Below are positions 34,430-45,604 of a stretch of DNA of 64,000 bases, piece by piece (within the stretch, counting starts at the first letter, position 1; every line of letters begins with the position of its first letter). The notes beneath the pieces were generated by a model. The model searched no databases, had not been told where the DNA came from, and worked only from the letters and a program-made list of their open reading frames with translations. Made by a program: the position numbers and the translations under genes. This stretch comes from Megalobrama amblycephala (Eukaryota; Chordata; Actinopteri; Cypriniformes; Xenocyprididae): contig NC_063054.1 in assembly GCF_018812025.1 (NCBI RefSeq), positions 11,801,667 through 11,865,666 on the forward strand, given 5' to 3'.

Positions 34430-35374
34430 GGGCCCTATTTTAACGATCTAAACGCAAAGTGTAAAGCGCACGGCGCAGGTGCACTCAGGGCGTGTCCAAA
34501 TCCACTTTTGCTATTTTAACGACGGAAAAACGGTCCGTGCGCCGGGGCACATTTTTGAAATGGCTTGTCCCTATTCTCTTAATGAGTAATGGGCGTAACG
34601 TTCAATAAACCAATCAGAGTGTCATCTCCCATTCCCTTTAAGAGCGAGATGCGCTCGCGCTATGGCGGATTGCTATTTACATGGCGGAATTTGTTGGCGG
34701 AAAAGCTGAACGCTTTTCAAGCGAAAGAAACCGATCTGCTCGTGTGCGAAGTTAAAGCGCGCGAGCAGATCATCTACGGGACAAGCAGGAATCCACCAAA
34801 GCTTCCCGAGGTGAAGAAGGCGTGGGATGAATTAGCAGTGATTGTGTCCGTTATAAGTAGTAATAGGCTGAATTGAAAATAGGTAGCCTAATTCTAATAC
34901 ACGCAATGACCATTCATTATTACATTTTTATATTTATGTAGCCTACACAATAATATTCTTTTACACTGTAATCCTTTTTGTTTTTAATATTTGGCATGTT
35001 TGTGTGATGCGCATCCCTGTGTGTAATAAGCAAAGTCAACACGCACTGTGGACGCGCCCAGAGGCGCAGTTTCTACCAACGCGCTCTAACAAAAAAATAT
35101 TGCGTCCATTGACTTTAGACTTTAGACCAGGTTTGAGTTGGTCTATGGCGCAGTCTATTTGCAGCTTCTTAAAATAGAAATGCGCCGGCAATGCACCTGA
35201 ACACACCTCTTTTTTAGACCAGCACGCCCATGGGCGCACTAACTGGTGCAAATGCATTTACTAATTTAAGGACGTGGCGCTGAACGGGAAAACGCGAACG
35301 GCGCCGGACGCAAACTAGCAAACACACTTGCGCTGCGCCTTGCGTCGCATTGCGCCGGGTGTATTATAGGGCCC
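34430..35374 (+). mobile_element. Harbinger-like DNA element, 945 bp
   Basis: Ends gggccctattttaacg and ccgggtgtattatagggccc form inverted repeats, followed by a GCGC-rich subterminal region (gcgcacggcgcagg and its counterpart near 35290-35350). Both edges are flanked by aaa, which may be the 3-bp duplication but is not the usual TWA. It encodes a Myb-like fragment (next entry) and no transposase. Confidence 0.65.
34589..34876 (+). pseudogene. Myb/SANT-like (Harbinger-type) protein fragment
   Basis: A 95-codon frame. Residues 40-85 (FQAKETDLLVCEVKAREQII, then a proline-rich step and EVKKAWDELAVIVS) resemble the Myb/SANT-like trihelix domain of the accessory DNA-binding protein of PIF/Harbinger transposons and its host relatives such as NAIF1. 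It ends about 20 residues later at a TGA, far short of a full protein. The frame probably starts within element sequence (GATGCGCTCG region, 34648). A remnant, not a host gene. Confidence 0.5.
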
Positions 35375-35474
35375 AAAGTCTTTAAAATAAACTGTTAAAA
35401 GGATTTGATGATCACTAGTGATAGTATTTTATTCTGTGTTGTCATCATTCAAGTTTGATTTCAGCTTTAATGTA

Positions 35475-35511
<37 letters not shown>

Positions 35512-35733
35512 GCAGCTGATATTTGCCATAGAAACTAGTGGACTGCTGAGTCACTTTCACCACAAAATGGCAGAAACGCAGGCTGCTGCTGGGCACCGGT
35601 GTTGCAATCGAACGTTCTATTGAGTGTTGCTTCTTGTTAGTGTATATTCTTTGCTGAGCAATTACAATAGGGTCCTCACACCATAGGTGCTCGGGCCCTA
35701 ATAAGGACCAGTAATGGTTGAATATCAGGGCTA
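35375..35733 (+). repeat. Family B 3' end after a T-run
   Basis: T-run at about 35480-35505, then a segment ending gagcaattacaatagggtcc and gctcgggccctaat, the same end as at 37838-37883. Confidence 0.6.
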
Positions 35734-35737
35734 TTAA

Positions 35738-36935
35738 AGGGGTGGTTAAATGCGATTTCACTTTTTTAACTTTAGTTAGTGTGTAATGTTGCTGCTTGAG
35801 CATAAACAGTATCTGCAAAGTTACAGCGCTGAAAGTTCGATGCAAATGGAGATACTGTCTTTTAAAGTTAAATGACTACAAACACGACCGGTTATGGACT
35901 ACAACGGGTTGGTGACATCATAAACCCTGCAAAACACACAACAAAGTGGGCGAGGCCATATGTGGTGCAGCATGTGGAAGCGGAAGAGTTGTGTACACCG
36001 GGCGCGAGCAGCGCGGGGCGGCGCAGCACGACGCGTCAAAAGATAATAGAACCCATTATAATCTGTGATATTTTCTACACTGGATGCGGCGCGGAAGAAG
36101 ACAGCTTCCAGAATCTACACGAGTTCAATGCTGGATGGCTATTACTGAAAGATGAAACAGTTCCTACTTTAAAAGCAGAACCTGCTGTTTATTGGCTTCA
36201 AACTGTAAGTACTTTATTTTTTGTACATGTCTTTTAAATGTATAGTCCTGTTGCTATTTTTGGCTGCATCAAGGACATATACAAAGAGCAACTCGTTTTT
36301 GCTTCGTTAGCCAGTTAGCTAAATTCTACAAACACCAACAAACGTATGTGTTCATAGACAAACAGTTGTTCATTCTATAAATTAAAAGCTACCTTTACAA
36401 AAATGCGACTACTCAGTCATGTATTCGGCTACAGTAAAGCTTTAATCAGGAAAAACTATATATTGAAAGCTAACAAACAGCAGTGACAGCATCTAAACAC
36501 TTTGACAAAAATACAAAATGAAATACCATTCATAAACGTCCTTTAAATGCCGCGATTGCAGCTTGACCCTCTTCATCTGGGTCTAATTCGGGCTCAATTT
36601 GATACAGCAATATAGACGGTATTATTTACATTTTCACTGAAGCAACGAATGGTAAGGGGCGTGTCGTTTCCGGACGCTTCAGCGAATCACGATACACTGG
36701 GCCAGCTACCAACCTGCTGACCAATCTGAGCACACTGCGTATTCGGAGGGAGTGGCTTCATAGAAGCAGGAAGTCAACCGAGTGGTTCATATGATAGTGG
36801 AAACAGAGGTGTAGAATAAAGATAAAATATATGAAAAATATAGCGTTTTCAAAAAAACGAAGCATTAGGACATGTTAAACTGTGCCCCAAGAATACAATC
36901 AAGCCTAGAAAAAAAACACACACTTAACCACCCCT
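35738..36935. mobile_element. TTAA-flanked DNA transposon, 1.2 kb
   Basis: Terminal repeats aggggtggttaa and ttaaccacccct, flanked by TTAA on both sides (35734-35737, 36936-36939). TTAA duplication is typical of piggyBac and Kolobok elements. The plus-strand frame at 35872-36237 shows no transposase motif. Non-autonomous. Confidence 0.75.
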
Positions 36936-36943
36936 TTAAAAAA

Positions 36944-36970
36944 AATAAATAAATAAATAAATAAATATAT
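36944..36970. repeat. (AAAT)n microsatellite
   Basis: A run of aaataaataaataaataaat immediately after the TTAA element. Confidence 0.85.
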
Positions 36971-37079
36971 GATAAAATATTTGTTGTCAAATTGTTGTTG
37001 TTTTTTTCATTTTTATCCTAAAGTAGCATGTTTTACAAATTTTTAAAGAATAATGTTTATACACTACTGCCTATTTATT

Positions 37080-37884
37080 AAAAACTAGGCCTTGCAAAGT
37101 TATTTCGATGTGTCAGACTTGCTGGTGTGAACAGGTGGTGCTTTGACTTTAACTGAATATTGCCACATAGATGTCTTCAGGCCAGGACTATTATCAAACA
37201 TGAAGTTCGGAGCAGATTGAACATTGTGTATGCCTGAGTTACAACAACTTCCTGTTTCGTGGCCTTAATTGCATACTTTAGCACTTAGCCAAGTGTTGCA
37301 TGATTTAACGTGTTTCTAGCTGCATCTAGTTGCATGATTTAACGTGTTTCATGGTGAAACATCAAACTTTGTCAGGCCGCCATGGACACGCCCTTCAATG
37401 AAAACTCAAGATCTTTGCAATTTAATGCCGCAATGGCCTTTAGATTAGACTGACCAAATATGATGTTGATCTGATAAAATCTCTAAGAGGAGATTGTTAA
37501 TGTCTGGAAATGGCAAAACCTGCAAAAATTTTGCAGAGAAAATTGAAAATATCTCTCTTGCTGTTGGATTTTCAGATTTTGCACCCAGGGATTTTTTTGT
37601 AGGTATTGGGCTGATATGTGTCTACCCAATTTCATACTTGTACATGAAACGTAGAGCGAAGGGCACTTAATTGAAATTTTGTAGGTGGCACTATCAAACC
37701 ATTTTGCCACACCTAATTCAGAAACCCATATCATTCTTAAATACCACTTATGATGCGTGTGTAAAGTTTCATGAGTTTTCGAGCATGTTTAGGCCCTCAA
37801 AAATGCGATTCATTTCGGAGAAGAAGAATTATTGACTGAGCAATTACAATAGGGTCCTCACACCATTGATGCTCGGGCCCTAAA
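37080..37884 (+). repeat. Family B, 3' half
   Basis: Contains the ctttgtcaggccgcca block, the unoccupied hAT site (cttgtacatg), the tttcatgagttttcgagcat module and the terminal gctcgggccctaa. It gives the best uninterrupted view of the family's 3' half. Confidence 0.75.
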
Positions 37885-38693
37885 AATAAGAGAGAAAAAA
37901 GTTCTAGTTATATTTGTACCACCTAGGGTCAAAGATCCTGCATACTTGGTAAGCAACTATCTAAACTTAATCATACAATCATGTTACAGTCCATCCATTT
38001 GATTTATACTCATCCAGGTAAGTAACTGCAGTCATGAGCACAAAACATTGTAGACTTTCAACAATTGCTGAAAGATAATTAAAATAAACAAAGTCAAGGG
38101 CCAAGCTCCCAACTAAAGGGAACATTATCACCATAATGGTGGCTTCAAACGGACTATTACAACAATTAACAAAGGTCTTGTTAATGATTTTTAGTTTTGT
38201 TCAAGGTAATTAAAGCTACAGTTTTTCAATAACAGAAGAATTTGTAAAAGTATGATATTTAGGGTAAAAGGCGCCGCTGCTGTTAGGGCTACAGGCACAG
38301 TAATTAAAATGATAATAAACAGCTGGCTGACTTTTCCATTTGTTCAAACGACATGATTAGATTCAGTTGGTAAATATCATGTATCAAGTCAGGTGTCCAC
38401 CTTAGAGATAATCACCATATTTATAATGAAATCATCAAATTTAAAAATATGATATTAATCATATCATATAATAAAATGTCATATTTATTTGTTACTACTG
38501 TAAAGCTACATTAAATTATTATGGGATCTAATTAAATGCTTTCAGAATCTTTACTTTTTTAAATAATTTTATTTGTATTTTTAAAATTAACATTTTAATG
38601 ACAGTATATTCATTGAACACTGTTTTATTCTGTTTTTTTCTATCATACCATTTGATTGCAGTGATTAATAGAATTTTATTTTGTTTCCTTCAG
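37885..38693 (+). other. gdf11: gdf11 intron 1 (3' end)
   Basis: AT-rich sequence up to the 3' splice site ttgtttccttcag at 38681-38693, a good polypyrimidine tract and AG. If exon 1 lies beyond the window, everything from 1 to 38693 is intron 1. Confidence 0.65.
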
Positions 38694-39067
38694 CTGAACC
38701 TCTCGTGCAGGTGGATGGGAAACCCAGCTGTTGTTTCTTCAAGTTCAGTCCAAAACTGATGTTTACCAAAGTCCTGAAAGCCCAGCTGTGGGTTTATCTG
38801 CGGCCACTACAGCAAACTTCCACTGTTTACCTGCAGATCCTTCGCCTTAAACCTATCACTGAGCAAGGAAGCAGACACATCCGCATCCGGTCACTCAAGA
38901 TCGAGCTCAATTCTCAAGTTGGTCATTGGCAGAGCATTGATTTCAAACATGTGTTGCAGAACTGGTTCAAGCAGCCACATACAAACTGGGGCATTGATAT
39001 AAACGCCTATGATGAGAGTGGCAATGACCTGGCTGTGACGTCTCTGCGGCCTGGAGAGGAGGGACTG
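38694..39067 (+). CDS. gdf11: Growth/differentiation factor 11, exon 2 (propeptide)
   Basis: GDF11 is a secreted TGF-beta-family ligand that signals through activin type II and ALK4/5/7 receptors to SMAD2/3. In vertebrates it patterns the body axis and restrains neurogenesis. This exon encodes the C-terminal half of the latency propeptide: [19 protein letters not shown], then [11 protein letters not shown] and the conserved [14 protein letters not shown]. It is 374 bases long, the canonical length of exon 2 in the myostatin/GDF11 pair, with a phase-1 start (two bases completing a split codon) and a donor gtaagc after the Leu codon ctg. Frame intact, no stops. Exon 1 (signal peptide, N-terminal propeptide) was not found in the window. 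Confidence 0.93.
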
Positions 39068-39643
39068 GTAAGCACCCTTAGACCTGCTAGACTATTAAAA
39101 ATAGATATTTCTGTTTCAAAAAAATGCTGTAATCCTCCGTTCAAATAAATCCCAGCTTTGGCACGCCTAATCATTCTACCAGTCAGTTTTCTTATTTCAG
39201 AAGTTTAAAAATGATTTTTGGAAGAATATCCATTTTCCATAACAAGGATCCAAGGAGAGAGTATCGTGATAATGAAAAAAAAAAAAAAAAAAATTAAACA
39301 AACAAACAAACAAAAAACATAAAATTTGTCCATACACCTGCTCAGTTTTCCAAATTCTTTCTGAACCCACATATTTCCACTGTGAGGAAAAAAATGAAAT
39401 GTTATTGTTCACTGGTAGCTCTCAAATCTCATTACACAATCTGATCACAAACAATCATTTGACATACATTTGAGACTGCTGTTTATATAAGGTACAAAGT
39501 ACTGATGAAACCTGTTTCAAATTAAAATGGATTCAAATTAATCACTTCAAAGAAGGTTTTGGAGTTACAACCATTCATGTATACCTTTTTGTCCCAGCGG
39601 CTTGACCCATTTCTGTATGTCTTCTTCCTCCCCTAATCTCCAG
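39068..39643 (+). other. gdf11: gdf11 intron 2 (576 bp)
   Basis: GT-AG intron: donor gtaagc at 39068, acceptor cctaatctccag ending 39643. Contains an A-run at 39276-39295. It lacks large insertions, unlike the upstream region. Confidence 0.9.
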
Positions 39644-40024
39644 CAGCCATTCCTGGAGGTCAAGGTTCTTGAAACAACCAAGCGATCACGGAGGAATCTG
39701 GGTCTTGACTGTGATGAGCACTCCACAGAATCCCGCTGTTGTCGCTACCCACTCACAGTGGACTTTGAAGCTTTTGGCTGGGACTGGATCATTGCTCCTA
39801 AACGTTACAAGGCAAACTACTGCTCAGGCCAGTGTGAGTACATGTTCATGCAGAAGTACCCACATACTCATCTGGTGCAGCATGCCAATCCCAGAGGCTC
39901 AGCAGGGCCATGCTGCACACCCACGAAGATGTCTCCGATAAACATGCTCTACTTCAATGATAAACAGCAGATAATCCATGGCAAAATCCCAGGAATGGTG
40001 GTGGACCGTTGTGGCTGTTCATAG
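39644..40024 (+). CDS. gdf11: Growth/differentiation factor 11, exon 3 (mature ligand)
   Basis: Encodes 17 propeptide residues ending in the furin site KRSRR (39680-39694), then the 109-residue mature ligand (39695-40021) and stop TAG. Exon length is 381 bases, canonical for the family. All nine cysteines of the myostatin/GDF11 knot are present, including the CCTPTK pair and the terminal CGCS. GDF11 rather than myostatin is indicated by [10 protein letters not shown] at the mature start, FEAFGWDW and [14 protein letters not shown]. Two unusual residues: His at 39977-39979 (IIHGKIP, usually Tyr in family members I know) and His at 39881-39883 (LVQHANP, usually Gln). Otherwise it looks fully functional. 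Confidence 0.96.
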   Translation, partial: QPFLEVKVLETTKRSRRNLGLDCDEHSTESRCCRYPLTVDFEAFGWDWIIAPKRYKANYCSGQCEYMFMQKYPHTHLVQHANPRGSAGPCCTPTKMSPINMLYFNDKQQIIHGKIPGMVVDRCGCS

Positions 40025-42640
40025 AATTGAGGATTTTTGGTTGAGCTAAGGGGAAGTGATTGAGGGAGGGTGTCAGGGATGCAGTCTAAAATCTGCTAGT
40101 CTCTACAATTTCCTTATATTTTCCTTACATTCTTTGGAAAGAATACTACATAATGTACAGAGAACAAAAACATGTTTGTAGTTTCTTTCGCAAGTCCAGC
40201 AGAACAGTCCAGGATAAATCCTAATATGATTTTTTACTTTATTATTTGAATCTTGAACAATTTTGTACACACAAGACTTGGCTGCTTAGTTTTTATTTTT
40301 TTAATGCATTGCGCTGAGTAGCTCTGGCCACATTCAAAGAGATTCATAGGTCCAAAATTCCGCTCTGCAGCAAATATATTCTCATTGCCTGTGATTTTGC
40401 TACTTTGTGCAGTATTCCACATTCAGAGAGAATAGAAAAAAATTCTTGGTGCATTGAAGAAATGACAGGAGACACATGCACCCCACCCCCTTCACTAATG
40501 CTGCTACCACTATGGTGCGACATTCTCAATAATCTAAGCACCCTTTCATGACTTTGATCCTCTTTTTACCCTTGATCTTGTAAAAAGCAAAGGGAAAAGG
40601 GAAGAAAAAGGAAGACATTTTTATTTGTAATACTTTTAAGGAGAAAAGGAACATGTCTAATAGTGCTTTTAGCACTATTAATGTATTTCAGCAACTGCGA
40701 TGGACAAAATCATCTTAAGAAAAAAATAACAAAAATAACTTATTTAAAAAGATAATGTCACACATATCTAGAGTGTCACACACAACAATTTAATGGTAAT
40801 TTGTGTAAAGATAATGTTTCCCATGAACTAAGTTTGGTTTCAGTGATTTGGATTCAGTGATTTATTGGTATCAAAAAATCAGTGTTAAAGTAAAACAAAA
40901 TAATACATGTCCATGTCCATGTCCATGGCTATATTCACTTGTACTGAATACAGTTAAATATGGGTCCCTATGCTGACACAGGTATTTACATCAACATAAA
41001 AGAACAGATGTCACTGTAAATCACAACTATAATACTCTATCCTGTGTAGATAAGACACTTTTTGAATGAGTGTCTGCAATATAGAGACATTTAGAGAAAA
41101 ATCATTTCATTTAACTTTTTCTGTATTTAATCAAATATCATTCCTGCCCCTTGCCAACCTTTAATGGTATAGTAAACTTATTTGGGAGTGCTGAAAAAGC
41201 AAAGGATGGAGAGGGGGAGAAGTAGAATAGAAATCTTTTTCTATTCTTCAAAGAAGTCCCTTTGTTGAAAACAAAAGCACTATGATGTTGGATAAAAGAG
41301 GAGCCTTCTTACACTAAATCTAAGTAATATATGTGTATAACAAAAAAGAAAAGAAAAAAAAAAAAGGGGGGGGGGGTGCATATAAAAGATTATATTGGGC
41401 ACTCTACTTACCAACAATAAATTTTGCACTATGGGAAGTAAATGGCAAGCGGAATCATGTTGTTGTCTCCATTTGTATTTGACCTTTTCAAGCACAAGAA
41501 TTTGTAGATGGATTTTATTAACTGACAAATGTCTAAGGAGTTTATGGCCAGTCCACTATAGTGTATCTGTTTTGATCTCTTTTGAAATCATTCTGCTGAA
41601 GCAGATACTATTAGTTGGCCTCCTCTTAGACAAACCATACCTAAAATTTCAAAACTGATCTAAGCCTGGACTTTAAAAAGGATCTGTTTTGTAATCTTAT
41701 AAAATCCACAAAACTGAACTCTAATGCCTTAACATTCTAGATGACATTAATTAAGTTCTAAAGTTTTGGCAACTATTGTTTGTGATTCAAATAAAAGTGG
41801 TCATGCACAATGAGAATGCAGGTCACATAAGACTGGAACTTAGTGACTAACAATGAACATTTTTTTTTATTTTATTTTTTTACTTGGTTCAGAATAGAAA
41901 CAAGGTTATATGGGCCAGTAACTACCAGTAGGGAATTTTCAGTAAGTAATTATCTCTACTGAAAAGTAAATCAATCACAAAATAAGTAAAAACTACCTCA
42001 TCAAAAGGTTTGAAGTCTTACTATAAAATGAAAATTGACAAATTTTATAGTATCTCTAGAGCTAAAATCCTCTATACTTATGGTCAAACTACAAATGCAT
42101 GTAATCACATCATCAAATTTTTACTATTGCCATTCCAGTTCTGTCAATGTTGTTTAAAACATTAAGACTACTCTTGTCAATGTTTTTTAGAACAATATTA
42201 TTTGAACGATTTACAAGTCTTCTAAAATGTCACAGGGTCTCTATATTAAAGTCCTTTAAGGACACAAAGAAAGTATGGTAAGTATATGGAGATCACAAGC
42301 CATCACCCCAAGTTTTACGATTTGAAACTTCTGTATATTTTAATGTTCTCAGTGTTTTTTGTCATATATTAGGTGGGAAAAAAAAGAATTGTGACCTGTA
42401 AACGTGAAAAAAAAAAAAAAAAAAAAAAATCCAACTGAAAACATTTTACATTACATAGTGTTGAAAGACTCTGCTTTGAAGATTTATGTACTCTTTTCAG
42501 TCGTGTTCAGTCACTCTTTATATTGTGTAGAGAAATTAATTATAAAGTAGTTTGGTTTTCATGCAAAGAAGAAAACTTGTTCATCATTATTTGTTGTTTG
42601 ATCATTTTTTGTACAATAAATACTTTATTTAGCTTACAAA
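40025..42640 (+). other. gdf11: gdf11 3' UTR (probable extent)
   Basis: AT-rich, non-coding, with no transposon ends recognised, which is notable in this window and fits a constrained UTR. Candidate poly(A) signals AATAAA at 41790-41795 and 42615-42620. The second lies about 2.6 kb after the stop and is followed by a T-rich stretch. Contains a G-run (41366-41375) and long A-run (42406-42428). The true end is inferred. Confidence 0.55.
42615..42620 (+). terminator. Candidate distal poly(A) signal of gdf11
   Basis: AATAAA in gtacaataaatactt, with downstream T-rich sequence (42645-42660). Choice between this and 41790 cannot be made from sequence alone. Confidence 0.45.
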
Positions 42641-42754
42641 AGGACTGCTTCTTTTTTAATACACTAGGCCAACATTTATGGTGCATCTGACAAGCTAGGA
42701 AAAGACATCTGGAGGATTATGGCTCTCTTCAATGAGCAATTCATTTATTACAGC

Positions 42755-42975
42755 ATTTATTAATCTTTTTAATATTTATTTAATAAATAATTATTGTTAG
42801 TTCAAGTCATCTCATGTCCATTAAATAATGTTAACAAATACGACTTTTAATTTCAGTAATGTATTAGTAAATGCTGATTAATAAATGCTTTAGAAATGAT
42901 TTTTTCGTTGTTAGTTCAAGTTAACTATTGTACTTATCTAATGTTAACAAATGAAACCTTTTGTTAAGTGTTACC
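42755..42975 (-). repeat. Angel-like palindromic repeat fragment
   Basis: Reverse complement begins ggtaacacttaacaaaagg and continues with gttaacattag and gttaacttgaactaac blocks, typical of the abundant teleost Angel-type short inverted-repeat elements. The partner terminus is missing. Confidence 0.65.
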
Positions 42976-43948
42976 ACTGTTATAAACAGCATTCCACTAA
43001 CTTAATTTGTTTGTCACACCACATTTAAATGAACTAGTTGTAATGTCTCACAGGTATTTAATCCATTCGCTCAAATCATGGGTGAAATATATATATATTA
43101 AATCATAACGCCTTATGATTAATTATATATAGATCGTCCCAGGGGAATTATGCACATTTGCACATATTGTGAATTAATTATAACGGATTATAATCAATTA
43201 CATATATGATTAGTTCTAGCTTAATAGTTGTCTAGAAGAACTATCCTAGTTTGTCCACCAAACTATGGATTTCCTCAGACTATTATAAAAGAAATGTTAT
43301 TCTCTGGCCACGAGAATGACTTCCTGTTATAGCATTAGAGCATAAAGCAATGTTGCAGGATCCAACGTAAAAGTGACTTGGTTTTCTGAATGAGCAGCAG
43401 AAACAATTGAGCATGAATATAATGTATTTAATATATGAAACTACATATACATAGGCTAAATATGCACAAAGAATACACATATATGGAAAATGAAAGTAAA
43501 GTCAAGAAAACAGAGGTGATCAAAGAACTGGAAAAATTACAAACAGTTAATCTTTGAGAGCCAGCAAGGAAACTCAGTTTACACAAATTTTAAAAGGTTG
43601 TTACTTGCATAAGTTCAGAGTACTTTGTCTCCATTCATGACCACATTTGCATGAATTATGAAGTGTCAGATCGGAGTGTATTTTCTTCGAAGTACCGGGC
43701 AGACGTTGGGAGCAGGCCTCTCTCCTAGTCATAAGGAGTCTGGCTTGTCCTTCATGTCTTCATTTTCGGGGCTTTTTCTGAATCAGCTCTTTCAGGACCT
43801 TCAAGATCTCTGCAGACTCGGGCATAACTGCACTGTTCTGCTCCTGTGCGAGCTCGGACTTGGGCTTGTTCGATGCATGTCAGGAGGCATTCTGTCTTTG
43901 GCGGTCAGGGCTTGAAGCTCTGGCTGATGAAGGTCTGCAATTTCTGGG
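42976..43948. other. Unassigned spacer
   Basis: Short repeats such as tatatata (43089) and taattatat. The stretch 43650-43948 is the 3' continuation of the gag-bearing element (minus strand), but its frame is not clear. Confidence 0.4.
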
Positions 43949-44950
43949 TCACCGGCTGGCCTCCCATGTGGCACCGCCCTTTTGGTTGTTGGATGGACGT
44001 GGCTTGTCCCAGAATCTTTCAGAACGCCCGGTCTGGTGCTTGGGACGGGCACCCTCGTAGTGAGGCTGCCCTCTGCTGGTCGGGAACTGTCTTGACTCTC
44101 TGTTAAACGGTCTGTCACTGTGGTGCGTGTGTGCGCCCTCTAGGGCCAGTTCTGGACAGTGATCCGAGACCGGGTAAATGGTTGGATATTTTACATTCTT
44201 TTCAGATGTAGCCTTTTGCTTAGAATAAGCTTTGTGGGCTAAATCTTGCAGCTGCTGTGTAGACATACTCCGTGGGCAGGCCAAGACTCCCAGATGATGA
44301 CTCAGCGCAGGGTGCAGATTTTGGAGAAATAAAGTCTTAAAGTTGAAATCTTCCTCCATTCCTGGCTCGTTACGTGCTCCGAAGTAGGCCCTTCGTATGC
44401 GGTTGTAGTACGCTTGTGCAGTTTCCAGACGGCCCTGTTTAAGGTCCATGGCAGTGAAGAGCCCTTGGTCCGATTCAGGGTCAAAAAACACTTTGATCAT
44501 AACCTGTCGCAGCTGCTGGTAGTCTGATTTGACAGCTTCTGGCTGCCGATCTAGGAAGGTGCGCACATCATGGCTGGACGTGATTCGGAGTAGATACAAC
44601 CTGTCAAATGCATTCGCGTTGGCCACATTTTGCAACAGGGAGTCAATGTCTTGCAAATACGCTTGCACGTCAACACCCCCTGCAGGGTTTTGGGGCAAAA
44701 GTGGGAATATTCTTTACTAGCTTGTCCAGCACTTTGGGAGCCATGCCGTGGCTAGTGGTACAGATTTTCTAGAGCGGCTCCCACCCCTTTGCTCCTGACC
44801 AAGGTTCTTGGATGCTGAACGTCTTGGGCAGTGGGCTTTCACCCCCCTCATGAACTAGGGATTCTTGACTGGGGCACTTAGGCCCACTGGCCAGAGGAAG
44901 CTGCATGATGTGCGAGTCCCCTCCCAAGTCACTTTGCAGTTTATAGGTGT
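43949..44950 (-). pseudogene. Retroelement gag, C-terminal half
   Basis: An open frame of about 250 codons (43949-44698), preceded in another frame by MAPKVLDKLVKNIPTFAPKP (about 44690-44745). Its content looks like a capsid: PAGGVDVQAYLQDIDSLLQNV, a helical stretch with SDYQQLRQVMIKVF, LDLKQGRLETAQAYYNRIRRAYFG-type blocks and LHPALSHHLGVL, which carry the usual retroviral/LTR-element capsid pattern (Q-x-x-x-E-x-Y-x-x-R). A basic Arg/Pro-rich tail ends at TAG and no CCHC zinc knuckle is seen. The frameshift near 44698 separates the halves. The upstream part of the same gag probably lies at 46690-47457. Function in this copy is unlikely. Confidence 0.6.
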
Positions 44951-45447
44951 AGTGTACAACAGATGTGATTGCACCAGAGCTTCACAACAGACATTCTTTT
45001 GTCCCACTTTGATTAATCAAAAGAATGTGATCGGACCCTCAACGACAAGTAAACGACTATTGTAATCAGGACTGCCAAAGGTGTAAGACAGGAAAGATGA
45101 CATCAACGGCCCATTGATGATAGGCTAATCTCATCACGAGTTGCCTTTGTTCACCTCAGGCTTCCATGCCTGAGTTCAAGGTGTGAATGACCATGGACTC
45201 CTAGGGCTGCCAAACCGGTTCTGGCTAGAGCACAGCAAGAACAAAGAAATGCTCAGAAAGGAAGACATTTTCTAAACATATTGGCTTGAAATCACCAAAA
45301 ATGGACAGGAAAACTGTAAGGAACATGTCCTATGTGTCCTTGTACTCATCCAGGAAACTGTGCACACACAGTAGAAACCACACCTGGAATAAAAGCCAAT
45401 GCAACTACACCCACTGAGACAGAAGTGTGATACCTCAACCAATACAC

Positions 45448-45561
45448 ATCAAGTTTGGACTCTACGAGTTCAGAACACTGCCACAAGGACTTTGAGAAAG
45501 GTTTGAAAAAGAAATAAAGCATTTCCAAGGTCCTAAAGACATTGTCTTATTTAACTGTGTA
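45448..45561 (+). pseudogene. Possible RT scrap of another retroelement
   Basis: The plus-strand frame reads FGLYEFRTLPQGL, then a TGA, then ERFEKEIKHF. This resembles the 'LPFGL' region of retroelement RTs. It precedes the LTR-like block at 45605 directly, as the end of a deleted internal region might. Weak evidence. Confidence 0.3.
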
Positions 45562-45604
45562 TTTTAGAACAATACAACAAGTTTCACAGGATGAAAGGTG
45601 GGCG

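Noticed and set aside
35872..36237. 121-codon plus-strand frame as a host gene or gdf11 exon 1
   Set aside because: It lies wholly inside a TTAA-flanked transposon, has no signal peptide and no propeptide motifs.
39644..40024. Myostatin instead of GDF11
   Set aside because: The exon layout is shared, but the mature start NLGLDC and [11 protein letters not shown] block match GDF11, not myostatin.
43949..44698. PNMA/Arc-like domesticated gag gene
   Set aside because: There is no intact start, the N-terminal half is separated by an insertion, and I see no evidence of a conserved host gene.
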